Assembly: GCF_029626155.1 (NCBI RefSeq)
Contig: NZ_JARUBL010000001.1
Span: 1,302,001-1,366,000 of the forward strand
Direction: 5' to 3'
Origin: Solwaraspora sp. WMMD1047
GTDB taxonomy: Bacteria > Actinomycetota > Actinomycetes > Mycobacteriales > Micromonosporaceae
DNA: 64,000 nucleotides
The position numbers and the translations under genes are program-made. Positions within the stretch are counted from its first letter, which is position 1. The number at the start of each line of letters is the position of its first letter. Shown here in pieces: positions 44,902-53,542 of this stretch. A model generated the notes under the pieces. It had not been told where the DNA came from, made no database searches, and was given only the letters and a program-made list of their open reading frames with translations.

Positions 44902-46262
44902 CGGGCACCTCCCGTCGACTCCCCGCCGCCCCCGCCGGCCGGCTTCCCGGCCGCTGACGGCCCGGCCGCTGACGGCCCGGCCGCTGACGGCCCGGCCGCT
45001 GACGGCCCGGTCGGCGGCGCAGCGGCGGCGAGCGTCCGGTCGGTCCCGCGCAGCAGCCAGCCGGCGGCCGGGATCGCCGCTGCGAGCCCGACCGCGAAGA
45101 CCAGGACCGCGGTGCCGGCGCCCAGCCGGCTCCAGAGCAGACCGAAGGCGAGCGACGAGGCGAACCGGGTGAGCACCACGACGGTCTGGGCCGCCGCGAT
45201 CCCGCTGCCCCGGGCCGGCGCCGGGACCAACCGGCTGACCAGCGCGGCGAGCACCCCGTCGGTGGCCGCGTAGAAGGTGCCGAGCAGCAGCAGCACCGAC
45301 AGGGTCAGCCAGACACCCCCGCTGGGCAGGGCGGCCAGCAGATAGCAGGCCAGCAGCGCGCCGTGCCCGGCCACCAGCACCCGGGCCCGGCCGACCCGGT
45401 CGGCGAGCCGGCCGAGCGGCACCGCGAGCAACAGGTAGGCGACGTTGCTGCCGACGAAGAGCAGCGGAAAGTAGAGCGCGGCGAAGTCGTCGCGCTGCTG
45501 CAGGGTCAGGTAGAGGAAGCCGTCGCCGACGGTGAGCAGCCCCAGCAGGCCGGCGGCGAGCAGCGGCCGGCGCAACCGCCGGCCGGACACCTCGGCGGCC
45601 ATCCGCCGCACCCCCAACCGGGCGGTCCCGGCGGCGGTCCGCAGGTTCGGCACGAAGAGCACCAGCACGGCGAGGCCGAGCACCGCGAACGCGAACGAGG
45701 CGAGGAAGACCGAGTCGTAGCTGCCGGGCACGGCCAGCAGCAGGGCGAAGGCGACAAGCGGCCCCAGCGCGGCGCCGGCGGTGTCCAACGCCCGGTGTAC
45801 GCCGAACGCCCGGCCCAACTGGTCCGGCTCGGACGACGCGGCGATCAGCGCGTCCCGGGGGGCCGTCCGCAGTCCCTTGCCGAGCCGGTCCGCGGTGATC
45901 ACGGCGGTGATAGCGGCGAAGCCCTGCGCCGGCAGCAACGCGAGCCGGCTCACCGCCGAGGCGCCGTAGCCGACCACCGCGACCCACTTCGGCTGCCCAC
46001 CCCGGTCCCCGGCGTAGCCGCCGGCGATCCGGACCAGCGCGCTGACGCCCTGGTAGATGCCGTCCAGGAAGCCGTACGCCACCGGGCTCAGACCGACCAC
46101 CACGGTCAGGTAGAGCGGCAGCACGGAGGCCACCATCTCCGACGACACATCGGTGAGCAGGCTCACCGTGCCGAGCAGCAGGACCGTGCTGGAGACCCGG
46201 CGCGCGGCCCGCCGACCGGCCGGCGGTGGGCCGCCCGGCCGGTCCCGCAGCGTCACGTACAC
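44898..46262 (-). CDS. Major facilitator superfamily transporter
   Basis: 454 residues, twelve membrane helices. The family loop GKGLRTAPRDALIA between helices 4 and 5 resembles MFS efflux proteins. The substrate is unknown. The C terminus carries a run of four GPSAA pentapeptides from a 15-bp DNA repeat. It lies 22 bases after the aminotransferase gene and overlaps the propeller gene, so it belongs to the sugar operon and could export a small product or intermediate. Confidence 0.87.
   Translation of the reverse strand: MYVTLRDRPGGPPPAGRRAARRVSSTVLLLGTVSLLTDVSSEMVASVLPLYLTVVVGLSPVAYGFLDGIYQGVSALVRIAGGYAGDRGGQPKWVAVVGYGASAVSRLALLPAQGFAAITAVITADRLGKGLRTAPRDALIAASSEPDQLGRAFGVHRALDTAGAALGPLVAFALLLAVPGSYDSVFLASFAFAVLGLAVLVLFVPNLRTAAGTARLGVRRMAAEVSGRRLRRPLLAAGLLGLLTVGDGFLYLTLQQRDDFAALYFPLLFVGSNVAYLLLAVPLGRLADRVGRARVLVAGHGALLACYLLAALPSGGVWLTLSVLLLLGTFYAATDGVLAALVSRLVPAPARGSGIAAAQTVVVLTRFASSLAFGLLWSRLGAGTAVLVFAVGLAAAIPAAGWLLRGTDRTLAAAAPPTGPSAAGPSAAGPSAAGPSAAGKPAGGGGGESTGGAR
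44946..45005 (-). repeat. Four exact 15-bp repeats in the transporter gene
   Basis: cccggccgctgacgg repeated four times, encoding GPSAA units of the C-terminal cytoplasmic tail. In frame, and probably variable in copy number. Confidence 0.85.
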
Positions 46263-46284
46263 GGGCCACCCATCTTCTGGTCGG

Positions 46285-47406
46285 TCAGCCGGCGAGCGCG
46301 GCGGACAACGCCGACGCCACGGCCTCCTGCTGGTCGGCGGTGAGCTGCGGGTAGATCGGCAACGACAGGATCTCCGGGGCCAGCCGCTCGGCCTGCGGGA
46401 ACGCCCCGGCCGCCGGGGTGAGGTCGGCGAACGCCGGGGTCAGGTGCACCGGCACCGGGTAGTGGATCGCCGCCCCGACGCCGGCCGCGTGCAGGGCGGC
46501 CAGCACCCGGTCCCGGCGGGCCGGCGTGCCGTCGGACGGAATCCGTACACAGTAGATGTGCCAGACGTGCTCGTTGCCCGGCAGCGTCGTCGGCCGCCCC
46601 ACCTCCAGCGGGGCGAGCAGCTCGTGGTACCGCTGCGCGGCCGCCCGGCGCAGCGCGTTCCAGCCGGCCAGCCGGGCCAGCTTGGCCCGCAGCACCACGG
46701 CCTGCAACCCGTCCAGCCGGCTGTTGACGCCGATCACCTCGTGCACGTACTTGGTCAGGCCGCCGTGGCTGCCCAGCGTCCGCACCGCCGTGGCCAGCCC
46801 GGCGTCGTCGGCGACCACGGCACCGGCGTCGCCGTACGCGCCCAGGTTCTTGCCGGGGTAGAAGCTGGTGGCGGCGATCCCGCCGGCGCCGGCGCCGCGA
46901 CCGTTGCGGGTGGCGCCCTGGCACTGCGCGGCGTCCTCCACGATCGCCACGTCCCGGCCGGCCAGCCCGGCCCGCAACTCCTCAACCGGGGCGAGCTGCC
47001 CGTACAGGTGCACCGGCACGATCGCCCTGGTGGCCGGGGTGACGGCGGCCAGCGCCGCGGGCACGTCGATCAGGTAGCTGTCCGGGTCGCAGTCGACGAG
47101 CACCACCCGGGCGCCCGCCCGGGCCACCGCCTCGGCGGTGGCGATGAAGGTGTTCGCCGGCAGGATCACCTCACTGCCCGGACCGACCCCGACCGCGCGC
47201 AGCGCCAGTTCCAGGGCGTCGGTGCCGTTGGCCACCCCGACGCAGTGCCCGACGCCGGTGAACCGGGCGTACTCCTGCTCGAAGGCGGCGACCTCGGCAC
47301 CGCCGATGAAGGCGGTGTCGCCGATCACCCGCTTGAAACCGGACTCGACCTCCTCGGCCACCTCGGCGTGGGCGGCGGCGAGGTCGACCAGGGGGATGGG
47401 GGGCAT
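46285..47406 (-). CDS. DegT/DnrJ/EryC1/StrS sugar aminotransferase
   Basis: PLP-dependent aminotransferase acting on an NDP-keto-sugar. The 373 residues show PLVDLAAAHAEV at the start, GVANGTDALELALRA, EVILPANTFIATAEAV, VPVHLYGQLAPV, IVEDAAQCQGA and SFYPGKNLGAYGDAGAVV with the PLP-binding lysine. The strong ANGTDAL motif is typical of 3-amino-sugar enzymes such as WbpE, FdtB and QdtB. Second aminotransferase in this operon; 28 bases from the acetyltransferase gene. Confidence 0.93.
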   Translation of the reverse strand: MPPIPLVDLAAAHAEVAEEVESGFKRVIGDTAFIGGAEVAAFEQEYARFTGVGHCVGVANGTDALELALRAVGVGPGSEVILPANTFIATAEAVARAGARVVLVDCDPDSYLIDVPAALAAVTPATRAIVPVHLYGQLAPVEELRAGLAGRDVAIVEDAAQCQGATRNGRGAGAGGIAATSFYPGKNLGAYGDAGAVVADDAGLATAVRTLGSHGGLTKYVHEVIGVNSRLDGLQAVVLRAKLARLAGWNALRRAAAQRYHELLAPLEVGRPTTLPGNEHVWHIYCVRIPSDGTPARRDRVLAALHAAGVGAAIHYPVPVHLTPAFADLTPAAGAFPQAERLAPEILSLPIYPQLTADQQEAVASALSAALAG

Positions 47407-47434
47407 ATTCGACTCCTCGACGAGGGGCGGGCGA

Positions 47435-48142
47435 TCACGGCAGAGCGGGCACGGGGGCGGGTTCGGTGGGATGGGCGGCGCGCAGCCAGCGGGCCGGGTT
47501 GCCGGCCCAGACCTGGCCGGGGGGCACGTCCCGCAGGACCACCGAACCCATCCCGACCAGCGACCAGGAGCCGACCGTCACGCCCTCCCGCAGCAGCGCG
47601 CCGGCACCGACGTACGCGCCCTCGCGCAGCACGGCGCCGCCGCCGAGCCGGACCCCGGAGGCGATGGTGACGTAGTCCTCGACCCGGTCGTCATGGGTCA
47701 GCACCGCGTGCGGCATCACCGCGACGTGCGCGCCGACGGAGACGTCGGCGGTGAGCACGGTGCCGGCCAGCAGCACCGAGCCGGGTCCGACCCGACTGCC
47801 GGCGCCGACCTGCGCGGCCGGGTGCACGACGGTGGCGTACCGGTCGGTTGGCAGGCCGAGCCGGCGCACCACCCGGCGCCGGGCGGCGTAGTCGCGGGGG
47901 TTGCCGACGCAGACCAGGACGGCGGCGTCGGTCAGGTCCGGGGCTCCGGCGGGCGGCGCGCCGGTCAGCGCGCCGGTGTCGGCCAGGATCGGCAGGCCGG
48001 CCCGGCTGCTGCCGGCAAGCGCCGGGTCGTCGTCGAGGAAGCCGAGCAGCCGCCAGGTGGGGCGGTCCTGGTTGACGGCGTGCACGGCGGCGGCCGTCTC
48101 CCGGGCGAAGCCGCCCGCCCCGACGATGACCAGGTCCCTCAT
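47435..48142 (-). CDS. NeuD/PglD-family sugar O- or N-acyltransferase
   Basis: 235 residues. An N-terminal Rossmann-like UDP-sugar-binding half (DLVIVGAGGFARETAAAVHAV; LGFLDDDP) precedes a left-handed beta-helix of hexapeptide repeats (VHPAAQVGAGSRVGPGSVLLAG and onward). The catalytic histidine is probably in AVLTHDDRVEDYV. Members acetylate amino sugars in surface glycans, using acetyl-CoA. The start overlaps the stop of the upstream aminotransferase gene (ATGA). Confidence 0.92.
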   Translation of the reverse strand: MRDLVIVGAGGFARETAAAVHAVNQDRPTWRLLGFLDDDPALAGSSRAGLPILADTGALTGAPPAGAPDLTDAAVLVCVGNPRDYAARRRVVRRLGLPTDRYATVVHPAAQVGAGSRVGPGSVLLAGTVLTADVSVGAHVAVMPHAVLTHDDRVEDYVTIASGVRLGGGAVLREGAYVGAGALLREGVTVGSWSLVGMGSVVLRDVPPGQVWAGNPARWLRAAHPTEPAPVPALP

Positions 48143-49275
48143 CCGCCGGCCAGCTCGCGCAGGATGCCGACGATGAGGTCCTGGTCGGCCTCGGTCAGGG
48201 CGTGGTGCAGCGGCAGGATCAGCGAGTCGCGGGTCAGCCGCTCGGTGACCGGCAGCGGTCCGACGGTGGGGGCCAGATCCGCGTACGCCGGCTCCAGGTG
48301 GGCGGCCATGATGCCGCGCCGCGCCGAGACGCCCCGGGCGGCCAGCGCCGCGAGCACCTCGTCCCGGCCGGTGCGGAACTCCGGATCCAGCCGGATCCAG
48401 AACGACTGGAAGTTGCCCTGTCCGTAGGCCGGGTCGCGGACCGCGGTCACCCCGGGCACGTCGGCCAGCAGGTCCCGGTACCGGGCGGCCAGCTCGCGGC
48501 GCTGGGCGACCAGCCCGGCCAGCCGGCCGAGCTGGACCAGACCGATGGCGGCCTGGATGTCGGTCATCCGGTAGTTGTAGGCGGTCTCCAGGTACGCCTC
48601 CAGCACCGGCTGGGCACTGGCGTGCCGATCGGCGGCCGAGACGTTCATACCGTGCTCGCGCAGCCGCCGCAGCCGGACCGCCGCCTCCGGATCGTCCACT
48701 GTCACCATTCCGCCCTCGCCGGTGGTGACCAGCTTGCGGGGGTGGAACGACCAGGCGGCCACCCTGGCGCCAGCGCCGACCGGCTGACCGTACGCGGTCG
48801 AGCCGGCCGCGCAGGCGGCGTCCTCGACCAGCCCGACGCCCCAGCCGTCGGCGGCCTTGCGCAGCGCCGCCACGTCGAAGGGCACGCCGCCCTGGTGGAC
48901 GGCGATGATCGCGCGGGTGTTCGGGGTGCGGACCGCCTCGACGGTCTCCACCGTCACGTTCCCGGTGGCCAGGTCGACGTCGGCGAAGACCGGGGTGGCG
49001 CCCACGTAGCGGACGGCGTTGGCGGTGGCGATGAACGAGAACGACGGGACGATGACCTCGTCGCCGGGGCCGATGTCCAGCAGCACCATGGCCAGGTGCA
49101 GGCCGGTGGTGCAGGAGCTGACCGCGACCCCGTGCCGGGCGCCGACCCGGTCGGCGAACTCCCGCTCGAAGCGGGCCACCCGCGGACCCTGGGCGACCCA
49201 GCCGGACCGGACGGCGTCGGCGGCGGCGAGCGCCTCCTCCTCGCCGAGCATCGGGATCATCACCGGGATCTTCAT
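48139..49275 (-). CDS. DegT/DnrJ sugar aminotransferase
   Basis: 378 residues from the ATG at 49275, overlapping the epimerase stop. Motifs: IPMLGEEEALAAADAVRSGW, VSSCTTGLHLAMVLLDIG, EVIVPSFSFIATANAV, VEDAACAAGS and SFHPRKLVTTGEGGMVTVDD with the PLP lysine, ending in the helical C-terminal domain. Converts a 4- or 3-keto NDP-sugar to the amino sugar. With the NeuD-type acyltransferase next to it, the pair could make an N-acetylated amino sugar as PglE/PglD or WbpE/WbpD do. Confidence 0.93.
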   Translation of the reverse strand: MKIPVMIPMLGEEEALAAADAVRSGWVAQGPRVARFEREFADRVGARHGVAVSSCTTGLHLAMVLLDIGPGDEVIVPSFSFIATANAVRYVGATPVFADVDLATGNVTVETVEAVRTPNTRAIIAVHQGGVPFDVAALRKAADGWGVGLVEDAACAAGSTAYGQPVGAGARVAAWSFHPRKLVTTGEGGMVTVDDPEAAVRLRRLREHGMNVSAADRHASAQPVLEAYLETAYNYRMTDIQAAIGLVQLGRLAGLVAQRRELAARYRDLLADVPGVTAVRDPAYGQGNFQSFWIRLDPEFRTGRDEVLAALAARGVSARRGIMAAHLEPAYADLAPTVGPLPVTERLTRDSLILPLHHALTEADQDLIVGILRELAGG

Positions 49276-50237
49276 CGCTGCCCCCGCCACCACTCGACCA
49301 GGCCCTGCAGGCCGTCGCGGAGCCCGATCTCGGTGCGGAAGCCGAGCCGCTGGGCGGCGGCGGAGGTGTCCGCCAGCCGGCGGGTCACCCCGTTGACGGC
49401 CCGGGCCGGGCCGTGCTCCGGGGCCAGCTCCGACTTCATCACCTCGCTCAGCGCGGCGGCCAGCTCCTTGAGGCTGGTCTCGGTGCCGCTGGCGATGTTG
49501 AAGACCTCGTCGGTGACGTCCGCGCGGGCGGCCAGGATGTTGGCCCGGGCGATGTCGGCGACGTGGACGAAGTCCATGGTCTGCAGGCCGTCGCCGAGGA
49601 TCAGCGGCGGGGTGCCGGCCTCGATCCGCTCCATCCAGCGGATCAGCACCTCGGTGTAGAGGCCGTGCACGTCCATCCGGGGGCCGTACACGTTGAAGTA
49701 GCGCAGTGCCACGTAGTCCAGGCCGGACATGCTGTGGAAGCTGCGCAGCATGGCCTCGTTGAACGCCTTCGCCGCGCCGTAGAAGGTGTCGTTGTTGTAC
49801 GGGTGGTGCCGCTCGGTGGTGGGGAACTGCTCGGCCAGCCCGTAGACCGAGGCCGAGGAGGAGGCGATGACCTTCTTGACGCCCGCGGCCGCGGCCGCCT
49901 CCAGCACGTTGAAGGTGCCGTCGACGAGCACCTCGTTGGCGAGGCGGGGCTCCTCGGCGCACTGGGTGATCCGGATCGCGGCCAGGTGGAACACCAGGTC
50001 CTTGCCGCGGCTGTGCTCGTGCACCAGCGGCACGTCGCGGATGTCGCCCTCGACCAGGGTGACCGGGCCGCGGGCCAGCGCCTGGGCGAGGTTCTCCCGG
50101 CGACCGCGGACGAAGTTGTCCAGCACCACCACCTCGGCGGCGCCGCCGGCGACCAGTTCGTCGACGACGTGCGAGCCGATCGTGCCGGCCCCACCGGTCA
50201 CCAGGGCGCGCGCGCCCTCGATTGCCACCGCAGTCAT
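49272..50237 (-). CDS. NAD-dependent NDP-sugar epimerase/dehydratase
   Basis: Short-chain dehydrogenase-type enzyme of 321 residues with ARALVTGGAGTIGSHVVDEL (NAD site), FHLAAI, SSSASVYG, and the Y-x3-K pair in FYGAAKAFNE. RYFNVYGPRM and the C-terminal substrate domain with FVHVADIA follow. It is probably a UDP-hexose 4-epimerase-like or 4,6-dehydratase-like enzyme; the exact reaction cannot be decided. The start overlaps the oxidoreductase stop (ATGA). Confidence 0.92.
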   Translation of the reverse strand: MTAVAIEGARALVTGGAGTIGSHVVDELVAGGAAEVVVLDNFVRGRRENLAQALARGPVTLVEGDIRDVPLVHEHSRGKDLVFHLAAIRITQCAEEPRLANEVLVDGTFNVLEAAAAAGVKKVIASSSASVYGLAEQFPTTERHHPYNNDTFYGAAKAFNEAMLRSFHSMSGLDYVALRYFNVYGPRMDVHGLYTEVLIRWMERIEAGTPPLILGDGLQTMDFVHVADIARANILAARADVTDEVFNIASGTETSLKELAAALSEVMKSELAPEHGPARAVNGVTRRLADTSAAAQRLGFRTEIGLRDGLQGLVEWWRGQR

Positions 50238-51316
50238 GCCACGCCCTTTTCGTCGAGGTCGAGTTCGATCATCCGGCCGCCCTCGGTCAGGCTCCGGCTG
50301 GCGGCCTCCAGGATGCCGAGCACCCGCAGGCCGGCCCGTCCGTCGGTAAGCGCCGGCGTACCGGTGCGGATCGACCGGGCGTACTCCTCGACCATGGTCC
50401 GCAGCGCCTCCCGTTCGGTGAGTGCCGGGGCGACCATGTCGCCGGAGCGGTACGACACCAGCATGTCCCGGCGCTGCTCGGCGCCGAGCTCCTCGGAGGT
50501 CGACACGTCGACCCCGCGGTCGAAGATGGCCAGCCGCTGGCTCGGGTTGAGGTCGTCCCAGACCAGGGTCCGCTTCGAGCCGCCGACGATGGTGGTGCGG
50601 ATCTTCACCGGGGAGAGCCAGTTCACGTGGATGTGCGCGATGGCGCCGGTGTTCAACCGGAGGGTGAGGTAGGCCACGCAGGCCCGGCCGGCCCCGATCC
50701 CGTCCGCGCCGTGCGCGGCCACCGCGACCGGGTGTACCCCCGGCGGCAGGATGAAGTCCAGGATGGACAGGTCGTGCGGGGCGAGGTCCCACATCACGTC
50801 GATGTCCCGCTGGACCAGGCCGAGGTTGATCCGAACCGAGTCGAGGTAGTGCAGTTCGCCCAGCTCGCCGGCGTGCAGGATCTCCCGGATCCGGAGCACC
50901 GCCGGGGTGTAGCAGTAGGTGTGGTCGCACATCAGCGACAGCCCGCGCCGTTCCGCCTCGGCGACCAGCCGGCGGCCGTCGGCCTGGCCGGCCGCGAGCG
51001 GCTTCTCGACCAGGACGTGTTTGCCGGCCTGCAGGGCGGCCATCGCCACCGTCAGGTGGGTGCCGGCGGGCGTGGCGATGGCGACCGCCTCGACCTCGTC
51101 GTCGGCGAGCACGGTGGCCAGGTCGGCGGTGGTCTGGACGGTGGAGTAGCCACCGAGTACCCGGCGCGCGCGGTCCTCGTCCAGGTCGCAGAGCCACCGC
51201 AGCCGGAACTCGGCCGAGGACTGGAAGTTGCGGACGAGATTGGGGCCCCAGTAGCCGGCTCCGACGACGGCCACCCCGATCGGCCGGTCGGCAACGTGTG
51301 GTGCGTTCACGGACAT
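50234..51316 (-). CDS. Gfo/Idh/MocA-family NDP-sugar oxidoreductase (WbpB/WlbA-like)
   Basis: 360 residues from the ATG at 51316. The NAD-binding region is IGVAVVGAGYWGPNLVRNFQ, the catalytic EKPLA block is VLVEKPLAAG, and the substrate side has MCDHTYCYTPAVLRIRE and LGLVQRDIDVMWDLAPHDLSIL. This is the signature set of WbpB/WlbA, which oxidise UDP-GlcNAcA at C3 to the keto sugar used by an aminotransferase. First gene of the leftward sugar operon and divergent from the WbpD-like acetyltransferase. Confidence 0.92.
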   Translation of the reverse strand: MSVNAPHVADRPIGVAVVGAGYWGPNLVRNFQSSAEFRLRWLCDLDEDRARRVLGGYSTVQTTADLATVLADDEVEAVAIATPAGTHLTVAMAALQAGKHVLVEKPLAAGQADGRRLVAEAERRGLSLMCDHTYCYTPAVLRIREILHAGELGELHYLDSVRINLGLVQRDIDVMWDLAPHDLSILDFILPPGVHPVAVAAHGADGIGAGRACVAYLTLRLNTGAIAHIHVNWLSPVKIRTTIVGGSKRTLVWDDLNPSQRLAIFDRGVDVSTSEELGAEQRRDMLVSYRSGDMVAPALTEREALRTMVEEYARSIRTGTPALTDGRAGLRVLGILEAASRSLTEGGRMIELDLDEKGVA

Positions 51317-51685
51317 CCGTTTCGTTAGGGTTCGGGCGTCGTCGTTGGGGTCGGGCGGCAGTGCGCGGCGATGCGGTACCTGGGCGGAGCGGGGAGGTTC
51401 GGGCGGCGACACGGGTTTCGGGCGATTTCGGCAGGAGGCAGCGGCCGGGCGCGCGAAGCGGTCCGCCCGGCAAGCTACCGACGTGATGGCCGCTCACGCC
51501 AGCGCTGTGACGGATTTCGGGCAGAGCCGCGACCGCAACCGGTACCTTCGGTTTCTCCGGTCTTCCGGACGGTCCCCGTGCTGCCGCCCGTCGGCCTCCC
51601 GACACTGGTGCCATCGGCCGGCGGCTACGGTGACCGGGATCGCACCTACCGTGAGCTGGGTCGCAGCGGATTAACGGAGAAAAAC
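51317..51685. other. 369-base divergent promoter region
   Basis: Between the oxidoreductase operon (left) and the acetyltransferase (right). It holds both promoters, but no clear -35/-10 pair or operator was seen. Reading frames crossing it have no ribosome site. Confidence 0.4.
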
Positions 51686-52309
51686 ATGGCCATTTCCCCC
51701 AATCGGGACGGCGTGCTGGTGACCGAGGGAGCCGACGTCGACCCCCGGGCCGTCATCGGCGCCGGCACCCGGATCTGGCACCTGGCCCAGATCCGCGAGG
51801 AGGCGACCCTCGGCCGGGACTGCGTGGTCAGCCGGGGCGCCTACGTCGGCCCCGGCGTGCGGATCGGGGACAACGTCAAACTGCAGAACTACGCCCTGGT
51901 GTACGAGCCGGCGGAGCTCGGCGACGGGGTCTTCGTCGGGCCGGCCGCGGTGCTCACCAACGACGAGTACCCGCGGGCGGTCACCCCGCAGGGACGGCTC
52001 AAGAGCGGCGACGACTGGACCGCCGTCGGGGTACGCGTCGGCGAGGGCGCCGCCATCGGCGCCCGGGCGGTCTGCGTCGCGCCGGTCACCATCGGCCGCT
52101 GGGCCCTGGTCGGCGCCGGTGCGGTGGTCACCCGGGACGTGCCGGACTTCGGGCTGGTCCGCGGGGTGCCGGCCCGGCGGGTGGGCTGGGTCGGCCGGGC
52201 CGGCCAGCCGTTGCTCGCCAAGGGGGACGGCCGGTTCGTCTGCCCGAGCAGCGGCGCGGAGTACCAGGAGGCCGACGGCCGGCTGACCGAGGTCGCCCCG
52301 CCCGGCTGA
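51686..52309 (+). CDS. Hexapeptide-repeat sugar N-acetyltransferase (WbpD/WlbB-like)
   Basis: 207 residues; ATG with GGAG seven bases upstream, although the frame is open much further back. Left-handed beta-helix: VDPRAVIGAGTRIWHLAQIREEATLGRDC, YVGPGVRIGDNVKLQNYALVYEPAELGDGVFVGP and onward, ending with VPARRVGWVGRAG, which is diagnostic of WbpD/WlbB. This enzyme N-acetylates UDP-3-amino-GlcNAcA. With the Gfo/Idh enzyme and an aminotransferase next door it completes a UDP-GlcNAc(3NAc)A-type pathway. The C terminus has a cysteine-containing tail. Confidence 0.92.
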   Translation: MAISPNRDGVLVTEGADVDPRAVIGAGTRIWHLAQIREEATLGRDCVVSRGAYVGPGVRIGDNVKLQNYALVYEPAELGDGVFVGPAAVLTNDEYPRAVTPQGRLKSGDDWTAVGVRVGEGAAIGARAVCVAPVTIGRWALVGAGAVVTRDVPDFGLVRGVPARRVGWVGRAGQPLLAKGDGRFVCPSSGAEYQEADGRLTEVAPPG

Positions 52310-52342
52310 CCGCCGGCCCGGGTCCGGCCAGTGTCCGGCGGC

Positions 52343-53485
52343 TCAGTGCTCGGCGTCGTGCTGCGGGCCGTACCAGTCCAGGCAGACGGTGACCGCGTCG
52401 TCGATCAGGTCCCCGCCGACGAACGCCCGCAGGTCACCGAGGAGGGACCGGACGGCCTCCAGCGGGGCCATCGGACCGCTGCGCCGGATGAACCGCTCCA
52501 GCGCCGTCGCGCCGTACCGGACGTCGCGGGAGGCGGCGTCGAACACCCCGTCACTGACCACGAAGAGCCGGTCGCCGGGCGTCAGCTCGAACCGCTGCGG
52601 CTGGTAGAGGGTTCCCTCGAACATGCCGAGCGGGCACTGCGCCTCCAGCTCCTGGTGGGTCACCTCGCCGTCGCGCAGCAACATCAGCTGCGGCGACCCG
52701 GCGTCGACGGCGGTCACCACGCCGGTGCGCAGGTCCAGCTCCAGCAGGAGTACGGAGATGTGCTGGGTGCCCCGGTGGTAGGCGTACACCGCCTGGTCGG
52801 CGAGGGCGGCCTGGTCGGCCAGGTCGAGACCGCCCCGCCGGGCGTTGCGCAGGGCGTTGGTGGCCAGACAGGTGAGCATCGAGGCGATCACCCCCTCGCC
52901 GGAGCCGTTCACCGTCGAGAGCCAGAGCCGCGCCCCGTCGTCGGACCAGTCGAAGCTGTCGCCCCGGACCGCGTACGCGGGCTCCAACTGGCCGGCGAGG
53001 CTGAACGACGGGCGGACCCGGCTGCGGCCGGGGAGCAGGTCCCACTGCATCTCGGCGGCGAGGGTCAGCCGGCGGGTCCGGGCGGCCACGGTGTAGCGGT
53101 CGGTGCCGGCGGCGACGGCGGCCAGTTCGTGTCCGAGCGCGATGGCCGCCTCCCGGAGCTCGGCGCGCAGCTCCGGGTCGGCCGGCATCGACGCCAGCCG
53201 CAGCACTCCCGCCCGCTCGCCGCGCATGGTCACCGGCAGGTAGCCCACCCCGTCGCGCTCCACCTCCGCCTGCTGGTCGAAGGCGTGCCAGGCGGGATTT
53301 CCGGCCCCGGTGACCGGTTCGCCGCCGGTGAGCGGCAGCAGCGCGGAGAGCCGGTAGTCGACCTGGAGCAGCTCGGTGCCGGCGACCCCGTAGTGCTTGG
53401 CGAGGGTCTCGCCGAGCCGCTCCACGAGTGCGTCGGCCGGCGCCTCGGTGAGCGCGCGACGAACTTCGGCCAACCGGTCAGGCAT
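52343..53485 (-). CDS. SpoIIE-type PP2C phosphatase with altered metal motif
   Basis: 380 residues: an N-terminal GAF-like region (about 15-140) followed by a SpoIIE/PP2C domain (about 140-375). It has AEMQWDLLPGR at the entry, RGDSFDW at 174-180 for the usual GGDFYD, and VNGSGEG at 192-198 for the usual D-V-x-G-H/K-G, so the central aspartate is Asn. Later VVSDGVFDAASRD and DDAVTVCLDW are normal. It may be a weak or non-catalytic phosphatase of a partner-switching system acting on anti-sigma antagonists. Divergent from the MarR gene. Confidence 0.87.
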   Translation of the reverse strand: MPDRLAEVRRALTEAPADALVERLGETLAKHYGVAGTELLQVDYRLSALLPLTGGEPVTGAGNPAWHAFDQQAEVERDGVGYLPVTMRGERAGVLRLASMPADPELRAELREAAIALGHELAAVAAGTDRYTVAARTRRLTLAAEMQWDLLPGRSRVRPSFSLAGQLEPAYAVRGDSFDWSDDGARLWLSTVNGSGEGVIASMLTCLATNALRNARRGGLDLADQAALADQAVYAYHRGTQHISVLLLELDLRTGVVTAVDAGSPQLMLLRDGEVTHQELEAQCPLGMFEGTLYQPQRFELTPGDRLFVVSDGVFDAASRDVRYGATALERFIRRSGPMAPLEAVRSLLGDLRAFVGGDLIDDAVTVCLDWYGPQHDAEH

Positions 53486-53542
53486 TCAGTGCCCCCTCGA
53501 AGGTTCATCGGCGGGAATCGCGGGAGTAGTGTCGGCTCCAGC

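Noticed and set aside
44946-45005. Possible CRISPR-like array
   Set aside because: The 15-bp units are directly adjacent with no spacers and are in frame as GPSAA codons.
43885-46269. A single long leftward frame of 794 codons
   Set aside because: Its first 455 codons are an Arg/Gly/Ala-rich shadow of the MFS transporter. Only the part from 44901 encodes the propeller protein.
52331-53542. A rightward extension of the MarR gene by 404 codons
   Set aside because: It lies antisense to the PP2C gene and is a shadow frame produced by high GC content.
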